A stretch of DNA of 64,000 nt from Phorcus lineatus (lineage: Eukaryota; Mollusca; Gastropoda; Trochida; Trochidae). Where the stretch lies: NCBI GenBank assembly GCA_921293015.1, contig OV121097.1, positions 13,083,940 through 13,147,939 on the forward strand, given 5' to 3'. The stretch's first letter is position 1. Every line of letters starts with the position of its first letter. The notes below the pieces were generated by a model, which saw nothing but the letters and a program-made list of their open reading frames with translations, searched no databases and was not told the DNA's origin. The position numbers and the translations under genes were made by a program. This document shows positions 11,901 through 23,900 of this stretch, piece after piece.

Positions 11901-14900
11901 GTCTGTCACAGTAGCTACCAAAAATTTAGTGCAACTATTCTGTTTGTCACGTTAGCTACCAAAAATTTAGTGCAACCATTCTGTTTGTCACGTTAGCTAC
12001 CAAAAATTTAGTGCAACCATTCTGTCTGTCACGGTAGCTACCAAAAATTTAGTGCAACCATTCTGTCTGTCACGGTAGCTACCAAAAATTTAGTGCAACC
12101 ATTCTGTCTGTCACGGTAGCTACTAAACATTTAGTGCAACCATTCCGTCTGTCACGGTAGCTACTAAACATTTAGTGCAACCATTCTGTCAAATTTGCCT
12201 TCTGGTAGCTACCAACAAGATTTTCTGTCACTGGAGAACATAATTCTTACCAAAAAAAAGTCAGTTTGATATGAAAGACAGTTTAGAAATTAAATAGTGT
12301 TTTCAATTGGCAAATTTCAAATAGGCAATTTTGAAGGAACCAAGAAAAATGACCCACTTGGTACAGTGGGGAGAGACGCCTACTGATACTCACATTGTTT
12401 ATAGAGCACGCCCTCCATGTCTGCTCGCTGCTTGTTGGTGGCCTTCAGCCTCTCGTTGGCTTCCCGCAGACTCAGCTTGGAGAGGTCGTACTGAGATCTC
12501 AGCTTCACCAAGTGCTCCTTCAGTTCGCTGTTCTGTAACGGGAAGAATTCATCCAAGTCAAATCACAATTCTCAATTTTGTTGCTATATTCAAATGCATT
12601 TGCTGAAATTGAAGAAATAATTTGGTCCTAATCATGTACATAGAAAAGATAGGGATAGATTGGAAAAGTTTAAGCTATGTTTGTTATGTTGTATCACAGA
12701 AGGTTTAAACAACTATGCATTTTGATAATTATACCTCAGCTCAGTTCAGTTATGTTCTCTGCTTATAGGACTTCAAAGTCAGGACCATATTTCTCAAAGA
12801 AATTTTCAAGAAGACCTAAAGCGTTGTTGCAATACTTCATAACTTTCTGTTTCTAGTGACAAAATCTCCAGCAAGCAAGATTTCAGTATTCTCCAAATGA
12901 TCATAACTCCTAAATCACTACTTTTTGGGGATGTGAAGTTGTGCTCAGATTAAAAGTTACGAATTGAAGCCTGACCTCCGAGGCTAGTTTGGGGTCGAAG
13001 AATTCCCCGAGCTCGTTGATAGGCGGGAGCTGGGAGAGCCAGAAGGCTGAGATGAGACGTTTCTCCTCCTTCATACAGATGTGTAGGTTCTCTGTCGCCA
13101 TCTCGATCTCTCGCAGCGTACTGTAGTCAATGTTCTGAACCGGAGAGGGAATAAAATGGTTACATGGATATCAATGATAAGGGTACATATGCAAACATTT
13201 GGAGCCACATTTCATCTTTTTTAAAGAATTTGTATTGAAGATTTCATTTTCAACAGTATATTGTGAGACAAAGTTCTCTGTTTTCCAAACTTGAACATTA
13301 TTATAATCATAATCTGAAGTGCTTGTAATTACTATTTGTTGCTCATATTTTGTACAAACATAACTTATGCTCCTACAATTATCAGGCCCTGATTTTGTAT
13401 TTACAACAAAGAATAAAAACTTATTCAAGTCATTCGCAGAATGAAAATGTTACACTAAACTACCATTATAAATGTTTATATTACAAGATATTTCTATAAT
13501 GTTGACTTATACATTGATCATTCATGAAAAACAACTGCATGAGCAAAAATAGACAAATTTGAGAGTTCATATTTCTGATCTTTCAACAATTCACAAATCT
13601 AAATGGTTTTCAAATATTCCATTTGGCATGTATACTAATGCAGCATACAAAAAAATTAATATCTAATATCATTGAATTAATATCTAAGATAAATGACAAA
13701 ATTATATAAGACAATCAACAGATTCAATTGACAAAAATTATATAGCAATCAAAATATTACTTTCCGCAAGACGGACACATTCCTTTACTTAATCAAAAAA
13801 AAAAAACTGTCATGTTAAAAGTATAATCTGCATGCAAACAGAGATGATGAGATGAAAATAGACTTCAACATTTCACGATGGCTTGTATTTACAGGCTATT
13901 GGAATCCAGAATTTTAAGTAATGATCATAACATGCAATGGCAACTAGCCAAAAAGATCTCATGTTAGATTACTGGTACCTTTTTGAGAAAGAAATGTACC
14001 AATGTTTTGTTTACAGATCAAAATCAATTATTTTCCCATTAAAAATGAATCAATGAATTACTAGTATATTTGTGTTGAAACTAATATATTTCATAAGATA
14101 TGCATGCAATAAACATGGGTCAATGAAATGCATGCCTCAATATATATATATTTATATATGTATAGATATGATTCAATTGTAATCAGTAGATTAACCCTCT
14201 TCTTTTTAAAATTTTTCAAAATCAATTAATGTTAAATTTTCCAGCTTTATTTTGATGAAATTCTTCTTAGATTTTCTAATGATTAGAACTTTTAAAACTG
14301 CAAATTCAATTAACAGTCACCATATATATATTAAACACTTGGTTTTACATTGACAAAATGATGGCGTACTTCAAGAAGACACATGAAGGAAATGCTGATG
14401 TGTTCCCCTAATTTCATGCTATCATCCAAGCATCCAACACTTAAACATATTTTTTCTTTTTTAACAAAACTCATTCGACATATTAGATTCTGAAGACAAA
14501 TAGGACAGAACAAGGGAACCACATGACCACAATGCTTGAAATTCGATACTTTTTCTAGCATAGCAAACATCACATTACTGGCTGCATGCAGATAGCAAGA
14601 CTAAGGAAATATACCTTCAGTAACTGTAGAAACAGAAAATGTATAGATTTATATATTTACCAAATAAATTCAATCTTAATTTGACAATAATACTTTATTT
14701 TGTGTTTTTCTTATCCAAATTCACATGAAACTTAAGCGCCTGACTTTGACACACCATTTCAAATACCTGTATTAAATATATAACACATTGATGTAATTCA
14801 TCCTCAAAATCATCAACACTTTGACAAAATTCCATCTATGATTTATCTTTACAAACCTAATACTTCTGACTCATAAACTCAACTAAGGGCCACCATTTCA

Positions 14901-17900
14901 TTTAATATTTATGCATCGTATTGATTATTATATAAATTATAGAATATCTTGAATTTGAAAATTGGAATGGTCCTTACTTTTTTTGTTGAGTTTGAAATTC
15001 GAAGTAATCTAACACAGTGATGAAACTCAATGGCTACATCAACTTAAAAGGCTTATGAAAGTGTTTTGGTTTGGCTCATTCCAGCCCAGGAACATGTTCA
15101 ACTTGTGACAGAGATTACTTGAGAAGATATGGCTAGAGAAGCCTTTAAGGGGAGAGAGTGGTCTTGTGACGGGAGAGTATCTCACCTCTGAGATAGGTTT
15201 AGACTTAAGACTCTTGAGCCTGTCACTGACGCGAGCCTGTATGCCGCTGAGAACCCCTTGCATCTCACTGTTCTCTTTCCGCAACTTCTCGTAGTCGTCA
15301 ATCTTGCCGATCGCAAACAGGCGGCGGATGTCGGAGTCCACTCGTACGATTGGGAAATCTGAAATTTCCATATATGAATTAGGGTATTCATTGATCAAGC
15401 TTCTTTGAAGCACAATCTTAAACAAAATGAGGTAAAGACATTCATTATAAACTACATGAGATAATAATTCAATTCATGAAATAAAATACAGTTTCAGCTT
15501 CTATAATGCTCAATATTTGTGAAACAAGATGGTGATAAGATCCATGATAAAACGTGAGGCAAATGTAGTAGCAGGAAGGTTAAGATGATATTACATATAT
15601 TAGTGCATGTTCCATATATGAAAAACAAAGTTTTTGTTAATAGATATTTATGTATAAATTTTCTTTATGATAAAAAGCTTGTCATAAAGTCAATCAATTT
15701 CTTTTAGTTTCCCCTGAGATTCTCCAATTGAGATTGGAGTAATTTCCATTACATTTATGAATTTACTTCATAATCATAGACATAAAAATAGAAAATGATA
15801 AACAAATATATGCTGTACTTAATAGTCACTTATCACACAGCCGAATTAAATCTAAGTTGTTGACAACTCACTTTCTAAATGAAAATGATAGTTTCTTAAT
15901 TTCAAACCTTGAAAATGATATATAGATATAATCTATTTTAAGGAAACAAAATGTGTCTGGATTAAAAAGCAAACAACAAATTGTGAAACAATATATCCAG
16001 ATCATTGATTTTCTTGGCAAGAGCACCCTATCTCCAAATCTCATGCACATGTGCAAGTACAGATTGTTCCACCTTTCATGGCGTCTGCGGGGGAACTGTC
16101 CACCCAGTATTTGAGATTCTCCATTGACGACAGATGACGCCGTTGAGCCACATGACCAAGGTTGTCAGGAAGTGACATCATACTTGACTCCTTTGTCACG
16201 TCATGGGTTGGCATGGTGAATGACTGTGACATATGTACCTCCTGCCCACGAGAGCTATGTTTCTCGGCACTACTGTCGCGCATGGATCGTTTGTGAGATT
16301 CGGTGGTGGTGCTAGTGAAATCACTCATTAGGTGGTCTGTGTTAGAGATAGAAGAAACACACGGGTTAGTTCACTCACTTAGACTGGTTATGTGAAGAGC
16401 TTCAAACAGAAATAAGGTATTGCCCACGTAAAGGATTAAGATTTTTATTTCCCTGTAAGTTAAAGCAAAGATTTGCACTAACTGGATTACTATTGTATAG
16501 TACTACAATTTCTCAGCACTTAAAGTGTTGTGAAAATATAGGTCAAGAAAATGGTAACACAATTTGCCCAAGAATATTAGTGATGCTTAGATATTGGTTG
16601 AAAAATTATTACATATATCAGATATTTGAAACATTAAAGGCACTTATTCAAGAAATTATCTATTAAGTTAATGTCACTCAAATCTACTTAAATCAAGTTA
16701 TATAAAGAAATTAGCAATTCCAGCAGTCATTCTCTGAATTTGGCACCTTTGCCAAACTCTTCAGTGTAAATACAGTCAAGAGTCAACATACTAGATAGAA
16801 ACTCTTAGAACTAAGAGAGCTTTGAAATCTGGGCCTTTGTTTTTCAAAGCTCTTTGAGCCAATGTCGAAAGTTGCTTATGTAGCACTCATATGGCTATCA
16901 TTGCTCCATATAAGTTTCTTGACCCAACAACCAGATATGTTTTCTTTTACCAATTTAAACTAATCCATCATTAAAGATTGTTAAGAAATATCAATTTTTA
17001 TTTAGATGAGCTCGAGGTGTCACATATTTTGTGCAATGCTTTCAGGTTCCTAACCCCCGATTAAAAGCCTGGGCCTCGATTTTCTAAGCTCTCTTAGCAC
17101 TAAGATAGTTGTAAGTACTATACATTAGCATTGGCTTAGCCCTGTTTATAACCAATCTTAGCACTAAGAGAGTTTCGAAAATCTAGGCCCTGGTCTGTGG
17201 TCAACAATTTCTTCTAATTTTCACATTCATTCAAGTTTTCTGTTTCCGAGATAATACTTGACGCACCTTCCTCCCCTCCAGCCTCCCGTGTGACAACGTT
17301 AAACTTGTACTCCTTCTCAGACAGAAAGTTGCGGATGTACGTCTCCTTTGTTCTCGGCTCTGACTGATCTTGACGCAGAGTTGATTCAGGACTCGGTCGA
17401 CCATCTGGGGCATCGGTTGCTGTAGATAAAGAAAATGGATCACTTTACCTGATGAAGTTAACATGTAATCCAAAACATTGTTAATTTCAACATAAAGAAG
17501 TTGTTATCAAGAAAATCTTGTGTTCCTTATCATATTTTAAAGTGGAAACGCTGCTAATGGCAAAAACATTGCCAAAACTAAATAGCCAAGCAAATTCATA
17601 AAGCACATTTCTTTAAATGTCATACGATGATTTGTATAATAGTCTTCAATAGTTCTAGAAAACAGATCTTGTGAGCTGTTTCATAGCTTAAAAGGTTTGT
17701 GCTACAGTCAATTTTCATTAGAACTGAGGTTGATTATGTGAAAGTATTCCTAGACATCTTATAAAGTTTACACAAAACATTTAAACAAACAATCTCTATT
17801 GAGCAAAAGACAGAGGAAGGTTAATATATATAATATATATATCCATGACTTTGATTACTATTTATGGTGTGTTGGAAAAAGATGCCTGAACACGGCTAAA

Positions 17901-20900
17901 TGCCGAGAAGAGGTCAGTAAGACCTCTGGCTTGTGTGACTTTAGCTAATTCTAGTGTCTACGCATTGCAGGGCTTGTCAAAATCTTTAGGAGGGCTAGAC
18001 GATTTTTCAAACCATTAGCCCTGTTGGCTTGTATTTAAGGTCTGAAAACTATTTCAAATACTGTATGTATGTAATATTCAAAGACACTGACTGTGAGATC
18101 CTGCAGGACTTCTGTTGAGTTTTTGTTCATGCTTATGTTCCAGCATCTCTTCCAGCTTTGAGCGCAACAGTCCGTTTGAATCGATGCTCCGCTCGAGCTG
18201 CCGCCGCAGTCTCTGTACCTCCAGCAACAGTTCATGGATGCACGACGTCTCGTCGTTCTCTGTTCAATAGGATCAATAATGAAATAGTTCTGTTGATACA
18301 TGATCAGAACAAGGCAGAGCTTAATTCCTTTGGAGCAAGTTCAATATAGAGGCACAACTACAAATAGAACTATCATGATTTCAGGAATAATCTCACAATT
18401 GTAAGTTTTGTAAGATTACTTCATAAAAATGGAATATAAAAACACAATAAACCTATATTTAGAACCATTTAGGGGTCCATCACAACTTTCAATAGTTTAG
18501 CAATTCTTTCATGCATGAATATAACTGATTCACAAATAAATTTCTACAGATTTATGGGAATTATTTCTTACAAATGATGAAATGCATAACGTTTGATAGA
18601 GATAACACAAAAGCAAGCATATCATAGCATACTCTGTCAAGTCATCAAAACATTTGATGAAACAGCTGGTCCAACATACATATGTATACCATTACTAGGT
18701 AGAAGAAGAAGGATGTGTTTATATGGTTCAACATTTTCTCGCCTTCTTATTGCTACACTGATATCTTCCCCTACATGTGCACCCACCTTTCTGGTTGCCC
18801 TTGAGTTTCTCGTAAACAGACAGCTCCAGCCGGAGAGACTTGTTCAGCTCTGTACGCTCCATGTCTCGCTCTCTCAGGTTACACAGCTCCAGATTCAGTC
18901 TGCAGATGAATGTAAACATATAACCATTTTTATATTGTTACGGCAAAGATCAAGGTCACGCTACAAAAACACAAAAGTTAGCCGAAATACCTATGGTAGA
19001 GTTAGTTGTTGAAGAATGGCACAAAGATTTACCTTAGTGTTGAGTTTCTTAGTGTACCGGTAATGAACCCTGAAGGCAGTGTCAACCTTTATACTGAATT
19101 TAAGCTTTGCTGTGTCAAAGATAAAAGGCATCGTGAAATCTTTATTCTGCAATAAAGAACTGTTTTTTGGTGACCTCATGACGGTCTATGCATGGTGTCA
19201 ACATTGCTATGAAAACACCAGCCCTGGTTAAGAATGTTTAATTCAGGGCCAAATTTGATTCACTGAATTACGTTTTCTAAGTGAGATTATTACCTAAAGC
19301 ATGCTTAAACTCTGGTCACAAGAAATCTTTAGGAGTTAAACATGCAACACACCTCTTGATCTCCTTAGACGCTTTCTTAAGCATTATCTCCAGTTTCTCT
19401 TTCTTCTGCTGCAGACCGCTGTGTCTGTGATCTTTGTCCCCGAGCCTCGTCTCCCTCTCTACAATTGTTTTCTCTCGCTCTACAACTCCCCTCTCCCTCT
19501 CCACTATGCTCCTCTCCCGCTCTGCAAACGTCTTCTCTTGGTGCCTCACGGTCTTTTCTCGGTCTGAGAGGGTCTTCTCGTTGTCTCGTAGTGTCTTTTC
19601 ACGATCTGCGAGGCTCTTCTCTTTTTCCATCATCTCAGTTTGGTACTTTTCGAGAACTGACTGAGACCTGGAGAGATCGTGCTGAAGCTTTTCCATCATG
19701 GCTTCTCGGTCCGCAGCCTCCTTTCGCTGCTTCTTGATAATTATCTGTGTTGGGAAAATCAGTTATAAAGTTTAATGAATTATCATCACATCTAATGTAC
19801 AATGGTGCAGCTTAACTGTTAATTTATTGAGAGAGGGATTATGTGCTGTTGAATATAGGATCATCCTTGACCATATTGTCAGTTTTGCCAGTTTGTACTT
19901 TGAAACAAAAGATACTGCATCAAACTTTTATCAAAGAAATCAGTGTCCTTTCTTATAAAGCTGATTAAATGAGATAAACATGACTTGTCTTTTCAGATAC
20001 AAGAGTTCAGATAGGTGCAAATAGAATTTCACTAGGGGAGATAATTCAGTGGTTAAGTTGCATACCACTTATGATAAAACTTATCAACACTCTTTAATCC
20101 ACAATTGAGGAAGGCAGAAATGAAAAAGAAATGTTGATGCCAATAAGTATATCAAATCATATAATAAATATCTGGTAGACACCTTGGTATCATGTATGAT
20201 CTTTTCCCTCTCATCCATGAGGAAGATCTTCTCGCTGATGCTGGCCTGTCGGGATGTGAGTTCCTCCTGCAGATGGCGCACGGTCCGCTCCAGATCATGG
20301 ATTCTCTTCTCACAGGTCTGGTGTAAGTGCTCTTGGGCCCCTGGGTTTGAAAAAATTAATCATTGGAATGTTAGTCAAATATTTTCAGGACATTTATCTT
20401 GTATTGACGATCTTCATTAAGGTCATAAGGCCATGTCAATATCATCTTGCTATGATATGGAATGTATAATGGGTGGTGCCTCCATACAGAAATAAACACA
20501 CATTTGAATTTGAATTAAGCTCATAAGCGTATCATGACATTATGAGCACACCAATACACAAGTCCCATTTGAAAACTCCTCTCTACTCTATTCAAGAAAC
20601 AAAAAACTTTAATTTTCACTTAAACTCTTATTATATGTGATAAAACAAGTTTAATCTTAACCTTCGGAGTCCTCCAGTTTATGCAGCAGCTCATCTCTGA
20701 TCTTGTCATTCTGGTCGAGTCCTTCCTCCAGCCTCTTCCTCATTGCACGGATCTCAGCTAGATGCTGCTTCAGTGTCAGGTCGTCAAGCGACCCTGGACG
20801 ACTGAATGACTCCTGGACCAGAGACTTACCAGGAGAGGCTTGGCTGCCCATGGACTTGCCAGGTGACCCTTGAACTCCCATGGACTTGTACAAGGTCTCG

Positions 20901-23900
20901 TAGATGCTGAGTTCACCCTTCAGGGTCAGGTTGAGATCTTCCATGGCATGCAGCTTAGCTTGAAGTTGGTTCACCTCGTTAGATGGAGTCTGGCTGCGTT
21001 CTCGTGAACTCGTTTCACTTTCACAGTATGATTTTCTGTTGGTGAAATTATGGGTGTCACTGTCCCTCAGAGTAAGATCATAGCTCAAACCTCCCACTGA
21101 CGTGTTTGAGAACATTGTGAAGTCATTATTGTCCGTCACAGTCCTCTGGAATGACCTTTCTGGAATACCTGGAGAGTTGGTGAACACTGTGGAGTCTCTT
21201 ACAAACTGTCCCTCTGTTGAAGGACGCGAACAAGCAGTTGCTCCACTAATTGTTCTATGTCGGAGTTTGTCCATGGAGTTTTCACTCTCCTTTCTTCCCT
21301 CACTATCCGGACTCCCTCCAGTGTGATGTCGGATCCTTTCAAAGCTTGTGTCACCTGCAGAATCTCTCAAAGGACGACCATAATTCTCATCTGTCATTTT
21401 ATGAATCTCGGCGATATCATCAGATTCCATACTCCCACTCTTAACCAATGGACCTGCCACTCTACTCAGCGCTGGGGTGAGATGAGGGTACAGAGGATGA
21501 GGCAGTCCATCACAAGGACTGCTTGAGTCAATTGTTTCTGCATCAGACTTCTTCCGACCAGACAACCGTCTGTTGGCAACAGGGCTGCCGTCTGCTTCCC
21601 CACTGTGTTTGGACCTGCCGGAGCTCTCCAGTTCTTTCTGGAAACGCTCTGAGATCATCTGGAGTTGTTGGATTTCCAGATTCTTGTTGTGTAAGTCCAC
21701 TCGGTACCTAGGATAAAGGGATCAAGTGGTAAAGTGGGTGGCTTCGTTATTATTTCAGCAAATGGTTGAACTTATTTGATATTTTTTATGCTGGGTAAAG
21801 ATTACGAACATTCATATATATATATATATATATAAATATGTAAATACCTCAAATATAAGGATAATTTCATGCCCCGTTTTAATTTTACAAAATACATATG
21901 GGCTGGGGTTTTTTAAAGCATATTTCATACACTGGATGTGCACAATATACTGACATGTCCTGGAGCTGAGCGAGCTGTTTGCGGAGCTGTTGGTTGCTGT
22001 GGAGGAGTTGCTGGTACTTGTCCTGGACCTGCACATCAGAGTTGGAGGACGACACACTCACTGCTTGTACTGGTACAGGCGCAGACTGAGACTCACATAC
22101 TGACACTGGTTAGGGGAGCAAATAAAGGATTATAAGATTTGGGTAAAATTTATGTGCACACATTGAGCACAGCAAATTCAGATTATATATCACAACATAT
22201 AACACATGAGACTATTTCAGTATACAGAGATGAGGTGAGGTGATTTGGGAGTTATATCAACGCTTCTAGTAATATTGAAGGGAAGTCCACAACACCATTT
22301 TGGATATGCATTGAATTGCAATCATCATCTGGAGCTAGCGAACCATGAGTGTTACTGTCAGTTTACAAAGCTTGTAAATTTGATGAATCATCTTCACAGT
22401 ATTAAAGCTGAAAAATTAATTTGAACTTACTCTTTTGACATTTAATTGCTGATGTTTGAAAATAGATTTTATAGAATAATATCTATACTTCAAGACAAAC
22501 CTTTGTTGCTATTAGAGTTGTTGATACAGACATTTCACAATATGATACATATCACAATATCTCAGAATAATATGATTCAATACATGTCACCATACCCTAT
22601 TTTTGTTAAAAAGAATGATTAACTTTAGACAAACAACTTGATTTTAAAGTAAATAATATTTATCCCAATACATAAAACACATAAGTAAACATATATCCTG
22701 AAATTAAGCATCATGATTCTTGATGCTACAATATATCGTCATTCCAAAAGTTGCCATCATGCTATATAAAATCCTAATTTCAAATGAACAATGAAAAGGA
22801 ACTCACTTTCAGAGGACGTTGTTCTGAGGACATCCAGACTATGATCCAGCTTATCTCTGATGTTGCTGACGTCTGCTTGTCCTACATGAGAGCCGCTGTG
22901 TCCATTCTGGTCGTGCACCATCAGCTCAGAGAGGAACTGACTCAACTCCTCGAGCTCATTCTTCAGCACCGTGTTCACATTCTGGCTGTTCACGAGTTGC
23001 TTCCGGAGGGAGGAAATCTCAAGCTCCATAGCCGCAACTGTGGGACCAGACTTAGGAGAAGAGACAGAAGATTGGTTGTTGAGGTGGTCCTGTTCTGAAG
23101 AGATCCTTGAGGGAGATCTGTAGGCTTCAGGGTCTTGTTCATTGTCCTTGTGTGCAGAGAGTCTCACTGGAGAAATCTGAGATCCTGTGTAGTCTTTGTA
23201 GTCTCTCAATTGGTTCTGCGAGTTCATTGAAGACCTGAGAGCTTGAGGATCTTGAACTTGGTCTTGTGCTTTACCCTGATGTGGAGAGAGTCTTGAAGGA
23301 GATTTCTGAGATGACCTGTAAGCTTGAGGATCCAAGAACTGGTCCTGGCCCTTATCATGATGGACCCTTGAGGGGGAATTGACCTTTGCCCTGTAGACTT
23401 GCAGGTCTCTGAGTTGGTCCTGAAGCTCCTGGTTGAGTGTCTGGCTGTCCTGTAGCTCTGCCTCCAGACTCCTGACCTGCTTCTGGAGCTTCTCCAGACT
23501 TCCAGACATCTGGCACAGCTGAGAGATATTGTCTGTGGACAACGTCAGTCTCCCATTAGCAGATGGAGATCGTCTCACAGGACTGGTCCCCCTGCTGGGG
23601 CTTGCACTCTGATATCTGTGAACCAGGGAGAAGGACTTCTCAAGCTTGCTCTGCATGTCCTTGATTTGATGCTTGAGCTCCTTTACATCGTCAGTGTTGC
23701 CATAGTCTCTCACAGACTCCAAGCTGACGTTGCGATATGTGTTGAAAGTGTCATGGATGTTCTTTGCAGGTGAGAGACTTTCTGCTGAACCTCTCCATGA
23801 CTTTTGAGGAGACATTTTCGAGAGACAGGTTTCGCTTTGAGATCTTGAATCGAGGAGGGGAACAATACCGGCATCCTTGAGAAGGCCTCTGTAGTACTTC

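Larger units (their letters stand above)
8929..12393 (-). other. Last intron of the CDK5RAP2-like gene
   Basis: 3.5 kb. Contains a CpG-richer island (9640-10620) with an open frame and the 41-bp minisatellite (11284-12192). Otherwise AT-rich, without exon signals. Confidence 0.75.

Noticed and set aside
11284-12192. Regular repeat resembling a CRISPR array
   Set aside because: Direct 41-bp units with no unique spacers, in an animal intron; an ordinary minisatellite.
14331-14573. 80-codon minus-strand frame with CPICLQNLICRM, zinc-finger-like
   Set aside because: Isolated Cys pairs in AT-rich intron DNA, no complete ring or zinc-finger spacing, no splice support.
22784-23098. Plus-strand 104-codon frame
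   Set aside because: Antisense shadow of the giant CDK5RAP2-like exon.
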